Of a DNA stretch of 36,148 bases, positions 19,909 through 29,283 are shown piece by piece. Under the pieces are notes generated by a model, which did not search any database, had not been told where the DNA came from, and saw only the letters and a list, made by a program, of their open reading frames with translations. Numbering within the stretch: position 1 is the stretch's first letter; each line of letters starts with the position of its first letter. The DNA lies in assembly GCA_947630585.1 (NCBI GenBank), contig CANRIE010000108.1, positions 1 through 36,148 on the forward strand, in the 5' to 3' direction. The position numbers and the translations under genes are program-made. This DNA comes from an uncultured Bacilli bacterium. Its GTDB lineage: Bacteria > Bacillota_I > Bacilli_A > RF39 > UBA660.

Positions 19909-19932
19909 AACTATTATTTCAATAGTTATTTT
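19909..19932. terminator. Hairpin AACTATT-atttc-AATAGTT with flanking T-run
   Basis: Stem 19909-19915 / 19921-19927; corresponds to the hairpin downstream of clpP. Confidence 0.55.
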
Positions 19933-20123
19933 CTCTTATCAAAAAGTTTATCAATTAATCCATATTCTAAAGCTTCTTTACTATCTAAGAAATAATCACG
20001 TTTGGTGTCTTTAGTTATTTCTTTAATACTTTTTCTGGTGTTTAGAGATAGAATTGTATTTAGTTTTTCTTTCAATTTCAAAATTCTTTCAGCAACAATC
20101 TTAATCCACGTTGCTTGACATTG
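19921..20123 (-). pseudogene. Fragment copy of the clpP 3' end (about 66 codons plus stop)
   Basis: Ungapped alignment with 21004-21206, 16 mismatches in 203 bp by eye count; reads [63 protein letters not shown] with no internal stop. Confidence 0.9.
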
Positions 20124-20211
20124 CTTATGTAAAAAAACATTTTTTTTCTTTTTAAGTAGTAGTAAAACTAATAAAAAAATGTTAAAATAGCATCGAAAGG
20201 AGATAGATTAA

Positions 20212-20961
20212 ATGAAAAAAAATAAAATAATAAGAGTTTTAGGTATAATAGTTATGGTTTTATTGGTTGGAGTTGGCTGCGATAAAAACGATATAAACGA
20301 TATACTTAATAATATATATGATTCAGATAATAGTAATAGTGATTCAAATACGCAAAATACTAGTAATGATTTAGAAAAATTAAAAGAAATTTTGAAACAA
20401 GATGCCTTTGGAAATTTTGATCAAAGTGTTGAAAATTATTTTGAAGGATATTTGGGACCTATTGTTGACGTAATGGTAAAAAATAATTTTACAACTATAG
20501 AAACTTTAAAAGTTGAAGATTTAACTGAAGAAGATATTGCAGAAATAATTTGTTTAACTGTTGATTATAAAATGACAAGTATATATCCACATTATGAAGG
20601 GCAAGAAAAAATTAATTATCCAAAAAGTGATGTAGCTGAAATTGTTAAAAAATATTTTAATATTGATGATTATAGTTTTTCTAAATTTACAAATTCCAAA
20701 GAGTATGAATGGTCAGATAGTAGTATTAATTTAGAAACAGATGGAACACTTGTATGCACGAAAAGATATGCTTCTCAGACAATTGAAGTAACAGATGTTA
20801 CTTATAATCAAGATACTCAAAAAGTATTGGTAGATATTGATGCAATCAATCCTGGGCAAGCTGGTGCTTCTAATATAGATTTTGCTGGAACTATTGAATT
20901 AAAGTATAATGATGGTAACTTTAATGTTATTAGTTTAAATTTTGAAAATGTCACAAATTAA
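20212..20961 (+). CDS. Lipoprotein of unknown function
   Basis: Signal peptide with lipobox LLVGVGC|DKN, low-complexity Ser/Asn/Asp linker, soluble domain; SD aaaggag. Confidence 0.75.
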   Translation: MKKNKIIRVLGIIVMVLLVGVGCDKNDINDILNNIYDSDNSNSDSNTQNTSNDLEKLKEILKQDAFGNFDQSVENYFEGYLGPIVDVMVKNNFTTIETLKVEDLTEEDIAEIICLTVDYKMTSIYPHYEGQEKINYPKSDVAEIVKKYFNIDDYSFSKFTNSKEYEWSDSSINLETDGTLVCTKRYASQTIEVTDVTYNQDTQKVLVDIDAINPGQAGASNIDFAGTIELKYNDGNFNVISLNFENVTN

Positions 20962-20981
20962 AAATTTAATAATATAAAAAA

Positions 20982-21016
20982 AATAACTATTGGATTAGTT
21001 TCTAATAGTTATTTTC
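20982..21016. terminator. Hairpin AATAACTATT...AATAGTTATT between lipoprotein gene and clpP
   Basis: 10-bp stem 20982-20991 / 21004-21013 followed by T-rich tract; overlaps clpP stop. Confidence 0.65.
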
Positions 21017-21590
21017 TTTTATCAAGGATTTTATCAATTAATCCATATTCTAAAGCTTCTTTACTATCCAAGAAATAATCACGTTCGGTGTCTTTAGTTA
21101 TTTCTTTAATACTTTTTCCGGTGTTTTCTGATAGAATGGTATTTAGTTTTTCTTTCAATTTCAAAATTCTTTCAGCGACAATCTTAATCTCGGTTGCTTG
21201 ACCTTGAACACCACCTAGGGGTTGATGAATCATAACTTCTGCATTCGGCAAGATATAACGTTTACCTTTTTTACCACAAGAAAGCAGGAAAGCTCCCATT
21301 GAGGCTGCCATTCCAATACAAATTGTTGAAACATCACTTTTAATAAAATTCATGGTATCCATAATAGCCATTCCTGCTGTAATCGAGCCACCTGGTGAAT
21401 TAATATATAAACTAATATCATCATGATTAATTGAATCTAAATACAAAAGTTCGGATACAATTATATTAGATAAATTATCATCAATTTCTCCACTTAATAA
21501 AATAATTCTATCTTTAAGTAATCTTGAAAAAATATCATAACTACGTTCTCCGTTAGTTTCTTTATCGACAATCACTGGTACTAAACTCAT
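21009..21590 (-). CDS. clpP: ATP-dependent Clp protease proteolytic subunit
   Basis: [42 protein letters not shown] (Ser), [13 protein letters not shown] (His), [19 protein letters not shown] (Asp). Confidence 0.97.
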   Translation of the reverse strand: MSLVPVIVDKETNGERSYDIFSRLLKDRIILLSGEIDDNLSNIIVSELLYLDSINHDDISLYINSPGGSITAGMAIMDTMNFIKSDVSTICIGMAASMGAFLLSCGKKGKRYILPNAEVMIHQPLGGVQGQATEIKIVAERILKLKEKLNTILSENTGKSIKEITKDTERDYFLDSKEALEYGLIDKILDKRK

Positions 21591-21806
21591 TTTATCACCT
21601 ATAACTAGGTTATGTAAGAAAGATAATTTTATACCTAAAAATGTAAATAGTATTGTATAAAAAAATTAAATAATTTATAATATTAAAACATTGTTAAAGA
21701 AGTAGTTAGTTGACATTATAGATAACAAATTTAATAAATCTAATTGATTTTTAATTTACTTCTTAAAAATTACATGATATACTTATAGTATGGTTGGAGG
21801 ATAGAT

Positions 21807-23462
21807 ATGTTAGAAAGTATAAAAGTGTGGGTATTTGATAAGGAAACAATAGTTAAGAAAGGAATAACTTTACTTGAACTTAGTAAAATGTATGATGAAT
21901 TATTTTTACATAAGATTATTGTTGCTAAGGTAGATTCTGAATATCATGAATTAAATGATACAATTAATAAGCCATGTCATATTGAGTTTTATGATTTATC
22001 ATCTAGTTTTGCTAATCGAGTTTATTTAAATGGATTAGTTTTCTTAGTTAATTATTGTTTTCAAGAATTATTTAAAAAGAAAGGTTACTTATTAACAAGA
22101 CATTCAGCTGATAAAGGATTGTATATTGAAGCAACTTGCAATTTAACAAGAGAAATGGTATATGATTTAGAGAATAAAATGAATGAAGTAGTTAGAGATA
22201 ATTTAAAAATTCATAAAGTAACAATTTTAAGAGATGATGCCATTGCTTATTTTAATGAAATAGGTGATTATAAAAAATCAGGATTACTTGGTTATATGAC
22301 TAATACGTATGTTAATTTATACAGAATGGGAAATAGTTACAACTATATGTTTAGTTTAATGCCAAGTGAGACATCATCTTTGAATGAATTTAAATTAACT
22401 TATTTAAATGAAGAGGGATTTATTTTAAGATATCCAACTCCTTATAGTGGGGCTGAAATACCAAGATATAAACATCATGCTAAGTTATTTGAAGTATTTA
22501 ATGATTCTAAAGATATGTGTCGTCTTATGAATTTAGAAACATCAGTTGATTTAAATAATATTATAACAACTGGGAAAATTGGTGATTTAATTAAAATAAC
22601 TGAAACTTTATATAGTAACCGACTTTTAAATATAGCTAAGAAGATTGCTAGTGATAAAAAAGTAAAAATTGTTCTAATAGCAGGACCATCTTCAAGTGGT
22701 AAAACAACAACAACTAAGAAATTATCAATGTATTTAAGAAGTTTTGGATTAAAACCAGAAGTAATTTCCATGGATGATTTCTTTGTCGAAAGAGATGATA
22801 CTCCAAAAAAAGCAAATGGAGAATACGACTTTGAATGTTTAGAAGCTGTTGATATTAAGTTATTTAATAATACAATGGATAAGTTGTTGAAGGGTGAAAG
22901 TGTTGTATTACCAGTATTTAATTTTGTAACTGGGAAAAAAGAATTTGATAAAGCTAATGAAATGCAACTTGATAAAAATGAAATTTTGTTAATTGAAGGT
23001 ATTCATTGTTTAAATCCAACAATTTTAGCAAATATTGATTCAGGAAGAAAGATGAAGATTTATTTATCGGCTTTAACGGAGATTAATATTGATAAGGATA
23101 ATCGGATTCCAACAACAGATAATAGATTAATTAGAAGAATTGTAAGAGATTATTATACAAGAGGTTATACACCTGAAGAGACTTTAGGATTATGGAGTAG
23201 TGTTCGCGAAGGGGAAGAAAAACATATATTCCCATTCCAAGATGAAGCAGATATTACTTTAAATACGGGGTTAGTTTATGAATTACCAGTTTTAAAAGTA
23301 TATGCTATGCCACTTCTTTATACTGTAAAACCCGATAGTCCTTATTATGAAGATGCTAAAAGACTTATTAGACTTTTAGATTTATTCTTGCCAGTTCCAA
23401 GTGAAGAAGTTCCTAACGATTCAATTTTAAGAGAATTTATTAGACATAGTTACTTTGATTAA
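21807..23462 (+). CDS. Uridine kinase-like nucleoside kinase with N-terminal TGS/ThrRS-like domains
   Basis: N-terminal TGS-like segment, RHSADKGLYIEA; kinase Walker A IAGPSSSGKTTTTKKL and LIEGIHCLNP. Confidence 0.85.
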   Translation: MLESIKVWVFDKETIVKKGITLLELSKMYDELFLHKIIVAKVDSEYHELNDTINKPCHIEFYDLSSSFANRVYLNGLVFLVNYCFQELFKKKGYLLTRHSADKGLYIEATCNLTREMVYDLENKMNEVVRDNLKIHKVTILRDDAIAYFNEIGDYKKSGLLGYMTNTYVNLYRMGNSYNYMFSLMPSETSSLNEFKLTYLNEEGFILRYPTPYSGAEIPRYKHHAKLFEVFNDSKDMCRLMNLETSVDLNNIITTGKIGDLIKITETLYSNRLLNIAKKIASDKKVKIVLIAGPSSSGKTTTTKKLSMYLRSFGLKPEVISMDDFFVERDDTPKKANGEYDFECLEAVDIKLFNNTMDKLLKGESVVLPVFNFVTGKKEFDKANEMQLDKNEILLIEGIHCLNPTILANIDSGRKMKIYLSALTEINIDKDNRIPTTDNRLIRRIVRDYYTRGYTPEETLGLWSSVREGEEKHIFPFQDEADITLNTGLVYELPVLKVYAMPLLYTVKPDSPYYEDAKRLIRLLDLFLPVPSEEVPNDSILREFIRHSYFD

Positions 23463-23506
23463 AATAAAAAATAATGGAGAAATTAATAAAGAAAGGAATG
23501 ATAAAA

Positions 23507-24514
23507 ATGAAAGTAGCCATTAATGGATTTGGTCGAATTGGTCGACTAGTTTATAGAATTATGAATGAGGAGTATCCTAATTTGGAGGTTGTTGCAATCA
23601 ATGATTTAACTGATGCAGAACAACTTGCTTATTTGTTAAAGTATGATACGAATCATAGAAATTACAGGATAAATGATATTTCATTTGATGATGAGAATAT
23701 TATTGTTGGAGATAAGAAGGTTCGAGTTTTAGCAGAGAAAGACCCTAGTTTATTACCTTGGAAAGATATGGGAGTTGATTTAGTATTTGAATGTACTGGT
23801 CATTTTACAAGTTATGATAAAGCTGTTGCTCATATTAAGGCAGGAGCAAAACATGTAATTGTATCAGCTCCATGTAAGGGCGATGTTAAAACTATCGTTT
23901 ATAATGTTAATAATGAAATTTTAACAGGAGATGAAGATGTTATATCAGCTGCAAGTTGTACAACTAATTGTCTTGCCCCAGTTTTAGATATTATAGAACG
24001 TGAATATGGAATAGAGTCTGGTTATATGACAACAGTTCATGCTTATACTAATGACCAAGTAACACTTGATGTTGCTCATAAAAAAGGAATTAATGCAAGA
24101 CGTGGTAGAGCTTGTGCAGCAAATATTGTCCCAACATCAACTGGGGCTGCATCAGCAATTGGCAATGTTATTCCAAGTTTGAAAGGAAAAATGCAAGGTA
24201 TTGCTTTAAGAGTACCAGTTCCAACTGGATCTGTTGTTGACTTAGTTTTAAAATTAAAGAAGAAAGTAAGTGTTGATGAAATAAATAAAACATTTGAGAG
24301 ACATCAAAATGAAACTATTAGAATTACTTCTGATCCAATTGTTTCAAGTGATGTTATTGGAAGTAGTTATGGAAGTGTCGTTGATGCTTTATCAACAGAT
24401 GTTTTAGAAACTGAAGATGGTGATTTGGTTAAAATTCTTGCTTGGTATGATAATGAAATGGGTTATTCATATCAAATGGTAAGAACTGCTAATTATTTTG
24501 CTAATAAAGATTAA
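23507..24514 (+). CDS. gap: Glyceraldehyde-3-phosphate dehydrogenase
   Basis: MKVAINGFGRIGRLV, SAASCTTNCLAPV, WYDNEMGYSYQMV; SD gaaagga before ATG 23507 (track start 23474). Confidence 0.97.
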   Translation: MKVAINGFGRIGRLVYRIMNEEYPNLEVVAINDLTDAEQLAYLLKYDTNHRNYRINDISFDDENIIVGDKKVRVLAEKDPSLLPWKDMGVDLVFECTGHFTSYDKAVAHIKAGAKHVIVSAPCKGDVKTIVYNVNNEILTGDEDVISAASCTTNCLAPVLDIIEREYGIESGYMTTVHAYTNDQVTLDVAHKKGINARRGRACAANIVPTSTGAASAIGNVIPSLKGKMQGIALRVPVPTGSVVDLVLKLKKKVSVDEINKTFERHQNETIRITSDPIVSSDVIGSSYGSVVDALSTDVLETEDGDLVKILAWYDNEMGYSYQMVRTANYFANKD

Positions 24515-24535
24515 TGAAGAAAGGGTGTAGATAAA

Positions 24536-24970
24536 ATGGAGGGAATTTTGTATTTCATTAGAGACAAAATAAGTGGAACTCATTATTTTATCTATGCCTT
24601 TATTTGTTTTCTTTTCTTATTTGCAATTGTTGGATATTTATTTAAACAAAAATATGCTAAGATTGAGTTTAAATTAGGAACGGGTGGGCAACAAGCAGCT
24701 CCACCTACTAAAAAAGATTTAAAGAAAGCTTCCAAAAATGCTAAAAAGAAGGGGAAAAGCAAAGGTGGTACACCAGCTAATGCTCTACCAGTTAATAATC
24801 AACAACCTGTAGCATTACAGCCTCAAGTTAGTCAAACTCAGACTATTCAACAACCTCAAACGGGTGGTTTACAACAACCAACATCTTTACCTAATTTAAA
24901 TCAAACTACACCGAGCGTCCAAACCTCACCAACCCAAGCAAGTAATGGAATACCAGAAATTATTAAATAA
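24536..24970 (+). CDS. Small single-TM protein with basic linker and Gln/Pro/Thr-rich tail
   Basis: TM FIYAFICFLFLFAIVGYLF, then KKDLKKASKNAKKKGKSKGG and Q/P/T-rich tail. Confidence 0.55.
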   Translation: MEGILYFIRDKISGTHYFIYAFICFLFLFAIVGYLFKQKYAKIEFKLGTGGQQAAPPTKKDLKKASKNAKKKGKSKGGTPANALPVNNQQPVALQPQVSQTQTIQQPQTGGLQQPTSLPNLNQTTPSVQTSPTQASNGIPEIIK

Positions 24971-24973
24971 TTG

Positions 24974-25062
24974 AAGAGTCAATGACTCTTTTTAATTTTA
25001 TCCATCGTTATAGTGGATAAAAATTAAATTAAAAAAAATATCCCCAATTTTAGTGGATATTT
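24974..25062. terminator. Cluster of three hairpin terminators
   Basis: AAGAGTC-aat-GACTCTT; TTTATCCA...TGGATAAA (24997-25021); AAATATCC...GGATATTT (25036-25062). Confidence 0.65.
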
Positions 25063-25140
25063 ATTATGAAATAAGTCAAAATATATTATTTAATTTCCTA
25101 TTGTCATAAGTAAATAATATTTTGCAATTTCGAATATAAT

Positions 25141-25719
25141 TTATCTAATTCTTCTTGATTGACTATCAGTTATTTCATCATTAGCATTAGCTTTAACTTG
25201 AGTTTGGCGTTTTTCAAGTTTTTCTCTCATTTCCTTTAATCTTTTTTCTACTTGTTCAAACGCTGCTAATTCCCTTTTTCTTGCTATTTCTTCTCGTTTA
25301 GCATCTTCTTTACATTTTTCATTATATTTTTCTTCAATTTGGTCTAAAATTTCTTGAACTCTAGGTGTAATTATTTCGCCATCATCCATTTTTATCTGTC
25401 TTTCGGCACCCTCTTCTAAAGCGGTTGTCATTTGAGCATCAGTTGCTTCAAGAAATTCCCCATTACCTATTTTCTTTTCAATTTCCCGTTTTCTTTCTAG
25501 TTCCTGTTCTAATTCCCGTTCTCTTAATTTTCTTTCTCTCCATATTTCAATAGCCGTTAAAGTATCTTGATCATAACTTAAAGAATAATTATCCATAAAA
25601 TCTCTTGGATTTGCAATTCCTAATTCGCGATAGCGTCTTTCAAATTCGTTTTCATACTTTGTATCTTGCTCAATATTTTTAGGACGTTCATAGTTTCCCA
25701 TTCTTTCAAATCTACTCAT
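25141..25719 (-). CDS. Highly charged coiled-coil protein, unknown
   Basis: Long Glu/Arg/Lys helical sequence; ATG 25719, with an in-frame mini-ORF upstream (see findings). Confidence 0.55.
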   Translation of the reverse strand: MSRFERMGNYERPKNIEQDTKYENEFERRYRELGIANPRDFMDNYSLSYDQDTLTAIEIWRERKLRERELEQELERKREIEKKIGNGEFLEATDAQMTTALEEGAERQIKMDDGEIITPRVQEILDQIEEKYNEKCKEDAKREEIARKRELAAFEQVEKRLKEMREKLEKRQTQVKANANDEITDSQSRRIR

Positions 25720-25871
25720 AATTATTTATCGAGACATATCTCGATTTTCACCTCTTTCTCTAACTTATTAGTTTATATAAATATTGTAACATATATTCAA
25801 GAAAAATAAATTTGTTTTAAATAAATTTACATTATTTCTATACTAATTGACATAATTATTGTATAATTTAA

Positions 25872-26261
25872 TTGGTGTTAGATATGAGTAATAAAAATTT
25901 TACGATTTTAAAAATCAGTTTTAACTACCTAGTTTTAGCTTTAATATTTAAGTTTATTGATTACTTATTAGGGATAAGTTTTAATACGTTAGCATCTTTT
26001 CTAATTGTTTCAATTATTATTGCTTATTTTGTTATTAAGTATTTAGTTTATGTTGAAATTGAAAAAGGTAATATAACAAGGAAGGATATTTTAATTTACT
26101 TTATGATCTATGCTACTATAATTAATTTTTTATTAGGACTTCATATCTTTTATACTATATCCTTAATAATATTTTTGTTCTTATTTAAAGATAAGAAAAC
26201 GAAAAAAGAAGATATAATTAAGAAAAATATAGAAGAGTATAGGAATAGGGAAATAAAATGA
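25872..26261 (+). CDS. Small multi-TM protein, unknown
   Basis: Four hydrophobic segments, basic C-terminus; overlaps start of the next gene. Confidence 0.55.
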   Translation: MVLDMSNKNFTILKISFNYLVLALIFKFIDYLLGISFNTLASFLIVSIIIAYFVIKYLVYVEIEKGNITRKDILIYFMIYATIINFLLGLHIFYTISLIIFLFLFKDKKTKKEDIIKKNIEEYRNREIK

Positions 26262-26905
26262 AAAAGAAATATTTATTGTTAATAGGAATTATTTTAGTTA
26301 TTGGACTAATAATTTATTTATTGTTATATAGTTTAAATTATATCCCCCATAAAATGTATAGTAATAACGATTTTAATATTAAAACATATAAAAGTTTAGT
26401 TGATAAAGATTTAGATTCTATTGATGACCAAACTGATATTTTAAATAATGTTCGAGAATATATAAAAAAGAGACCTAAATATAAAAGTAAATATTATAGT
26501 ACAGGTTATCCCAATGATAATTATGGTGTATGTACTGATGTTGTTGCTTTTTCATTACTTGATGCTGGCTATGATTTAAGAGAATTAGTTAATCAAGATA
26601 TTCTTAATAATAGAGAAATGTATGATATAGATAAAGTTGATAAAAATATTGATTTTAGAAGAGTTAGAAATTTAAAAGTTTATTTTAAAAATAATGCTCT
26701 TAGTTTAACTAAGGATTTATCTAAAATAGAAGAATGGCAAGGTGGAGATATAGTGATATTTGAAAATCATATTGGAATAGTTTCCGATAAAAGAAATAAA
26801 GAGGGGATTCCATTTTTAATTCATCATGCCAATATTTATCAAAAGTATTATGAAGAAGATATTTTAAAAAGATATAAGATTGTTGGACATTACAGAATGA
26901 GTTAG
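26258..26905 (+). CDS. DUF1287-like protein (NlpC/P60-related amidase fold), membrane-anchored
   Basis: YGVCTDVVAFSLLDAGYDLRELVNQDI, WQGGDIVIFENHIGIVSDKRN, PFLIHHAN motifs; N-terminal TM. Confidence 0.7.
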   Translation: MKKKYLLLIGIILVIGLIIYLLLYSLNYIPHKMYSNNDFNIKTYKSLVDKDLDSIDDQTDILNNVREYIKKRPKYKSKYYSTGYPNDNYGVCTDVVAFSLLDAGYDLRELVNQDILNNREMYDIDKVDKNIDFRRVRNLKVYFKNNALSLTKDLSKIEEWQGGDIVIFENHIGIVSDKRNKEGIPFLIHHANIYQKYYEEDILKRYKIVGHYRMS

Positions 26906-27010
26906 AAAAGTGCACAACAATAACACAAAAAATTGCACAATAGAGTTGTAAAATCTGATAATTTATGGTATTTATATTGATGGTTATAATTTTAAAAGAA
27001 AGGGTAATTT

Positions 27011-27220
27011 ATGACTAAAAAAAATATATCGAAGTTTTTAAAAATATTAGCAATTATATTATTAATAGGTTTTATAGTATTTCTTATTTTTGATTATTTA
27101 AATTATAATCCTAATGAAACTTCATTTCCATTTTATACTTTTATAATTGCTAGAAGTTTAGAGTTTATATTGCCAAGTATTATCTTATTTATAGTAGCAA
27201 TAGTTTTAAAAAGGAAGTGA
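27011..27220 (+). CDS. Small two-TM protein, unknown
   Basis: Hydrophobic ORF with SD gaaaggg. Confidence 0.45.
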   Translation: MTKKNISKFLKILAIILLIGFIVFLIFDYLNYNPNETSFPFYTFIIARSLEFILPSIILFIVAIVLKRK

Positions 27221-27224
27221 AAAT

Positions 27225-28379
27225 ATGGATTTTTGCTTAAGCAATGAGCATAGAAAATATATGGGATTAAAACCATTAAGTGAGAATAGTGAATTAGTTG
27301 TTGTAAAAAGTTCAAGGTCAGATGAAAAAGTATTTGTTTTTATGGAAGACAATAAGATTATAAAAATAATTAAACAAGGTATATCTTATGATTCTTTTCT
27401 TTATCAAGAAAGTGATTGTTCTTATGAAACAGACCCTGAAAGAACAATTATTTATCCTAAAACAAATCGAGGTAAACCTAAAAAGTTTAATTATTCAACT
27501 TTATATTATATTGATTGTGAAAATAATTATTTTTTCATGTATCAACATGATAAATTTAAAAGAGGGTATGTTATAATTGGTAATTATACTAATCAAAGAA
27601 CTTATTATGAAGATAATTTATTATCAGGAATTAATACAATAGAAAAGTTTTATGTTTGGTGTGATAATTTTGTTAAAGAATCAACTAATGAAGATTTAGA
27701 AGAAGTTCAAAAATTTGCTATTGAACCTCGACGTCATGTTAATTACAAAGAAGGAGATTATTTTAGAATTAAAATCGGAAGAAGATTATATACTTATGGT
27801 AGAATTTTGATGGATACTTATAAGAGAGTAAAAAAAGGTATGAAATATATGGGAGGTGGTATTGGAAGATGTTTAATTATTGAAACTTTTCATATTTTAA
27901 CATCAAGATGCGATGTAACTGTTGAAGAATTAAAAAAGTTAAAAGTTTTCCCATCTCAACATATATTTGATAATAATCTTTATTACGGAAGTTATGAAAT
28001 AATAGGCCACGAAGATTTAGAAGGAGACGTGAATTATCCAATTATGTATGGAACTTCATGTCGAGAAAAAATATATTTTCAACGAGGAGATCTTTATAAG
28101 GAAATAGATTATGAACCAGGAAAAGTTATTAAGAGGCCAATAAATGATAAATATTTTGCTTGTTTTGAAAATGGCGGAGTAGGTTTTAAATTAAATAATG
28201 ACCAAGAAACTATTAAGAAATGTATTGAAGAAAACTCTAATAAAAGTTATTGGGAAAAATATTATGGTATTGCATCGGGGGATTTACGTTCTCAAGAAAA
28301 TATTCCGTATTTAAAAGAAATATTGAAACAATTTGATTTAGAGTATTTATTAGATAATATTTCTAAATACAATTATTAA
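27225..28379 (+). CDS. Protein with an Imm26-like segment, unknown function
   Basis: GDYFRIKIGRRLYTYGRILMD resembles Imm26 (GDxFxIxLxxxxYxYGRIL); ATG 27225 with SD aaggaag. Confidence 0.5.
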   Translation: MDFCLSNEHRKYMGLKPLSENSELVVVKSSRSDEKVFVFMEDNKIIKIIKQGISYDSFLYQESDCSYETDPERTIIYPKTNRGKPKKFNYSTLYYIDCENNYFFMYQHDKFKRGYVIIGNYTNQRTYYEDNLLSGINTIEKFYVWCDNFVKESTNEDLEEVQKFAIEPRRHVNYKEGDYFRIKIGRRLYTYGRILMDTYKRVKKGMKYMGGGIGRCLIIETFHILTSRCDVTVEELKKLKVFPSQHIFDNNLYYGSYEIIGHEDLEGDVNYPIMYGTSCREKIYFQRGDLYKEIDYEPGKVIKRPINDKYFACFENGGVGFKLNNDQETIKKCIEENSNKSYWEKYYGIASGDLRSQENIPYLKEILKQFDLEYLLDNISKYNY

Positions 28380-28392
28380 GTTGAGTGATTTT

Positions 28393-29268
28393 ATGGTATT
28401 AATGGTAAGTGGTAGAACGGATATTGTTGCTTTTTATACGGAATGGTTCATGAATCGTTATAAAGAAGGATATGTCGATGTTAGAAATCCTTTTAATCCA
28501 AAACTTGTAAGTAGGATTAATTTTAGTAATGTTGATTTAATTATGTTTTGTACTAAAAATCCTTATCCGATTCTTAAATATTTAAAAGAGATTACTATAC
28601 CTATCTTATTTCATGTAACTTTAACTCCTTATAAAAAAGATATTGAACCGAATGTTATCGATAAAAGTAAAATAATTGAAGGTATAAAAGGATTATCTAA
28701 GATAGTTGGAATTGATAACTTATATATAAGATATGATCCTATTTTTATAAGTCCTAAATATAATCTTGATTATCATAAAAGGGCATTTAGTAAAATGTGT
28801 TCTTTATTAGATGGATATGTGAAACACATAATTGTTTCATTCCTAGATGATTATAAAAATGTAAGGAAAAATAAAAATATTTTAAATTATCAAGAATTGA
28901 GTGAATCCGATTACAAAGAAATAGGAGTTAGTTTTAGCAAGATAGCAAGGGATCATGGAATGACTATTCAAACTTGTTTTGAAGATAATAATTTAGCCCA
29001 ATATGGATTTATTAAGGGAGAATGTTTATCAAAAGAACTTGCTTATAAGTTAACGGGGAAAGTATTTAAAAAATGGAAAGCTAGAAATTGTGGTTGTGTT
29101 GAGATGGTTGATATAGGTGTATATAATTCTTGCAATCATTTATGTAAATATTGCTATGCTAATTATGATGAGGCGAAAGTTAAAAATAATATATTAAATC
29201 ATGACCCAAATTCATCTTTATTAGTTGGAAAATTAGAAAATGATGATATAATAAAAGAAAGAGTTTAA
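28393..29268 (+). CDS. DUF1848-family protein with C-terminal CxxxCxxC motif
   Basis: VSGRTDIVAFYTEWFMNRYKEGYVDVRNPFNPKLVSRI, FCTKNPYPIL, C-terminal YNSCNHLCKYCYANY; ATG 28393 (track start TTG 28381). Confidence 0.75.
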   Translation: MVLMVSGRTDIVAFYTEWFMNRYKEGYVDVRNPFNPKLVSRINFSNVDLIMFCTKNPYPILKYLKEITIPILFHVTLTPYKKDIEPNVIDKSKIIEGIKGLSKIVGIDNLYIRYDPIFISPKYNLDYHKRAFSKMCSLLDGYVKHIIVSFLDDYKNVRKNKNILNYQELSESDYKEIGVSFSKIARDHGMTIQTCFEDNNLAQYGFIKGECLSKELAYKLTGKVFKKWKARNCGCVEMVDIGVYNSCNHLCKYCYANYDEAKVKNNILNHDPNSSLLVGKLENDDIIKERV

Positions 29269-29283
29269 ATGAAAGGATTAAAT

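Noticed and set aside
22475-22771. 98-aa reverse ORF
   Set aside because: Antisense to the uridine kinase-like gene; no independent support
26721-26915. 64-aa reverse ORF
   Set aside because: Antisense to the DUF1287-like gene; no family resemblance
26905-27000. Repeated gcacaa motifs (gtgcacaacaataacac...ttgcacaatag) before the small TM gene
   Set aside because: Too short and irregular to claim an operator or repeat array
27133-27576. Reverse 60-aa ORF (27133-27315) and forward 62-aa ORF (27388-27576)
   Set aside because: Overlap better supported genes in other frames; AT-rich chance ORFs
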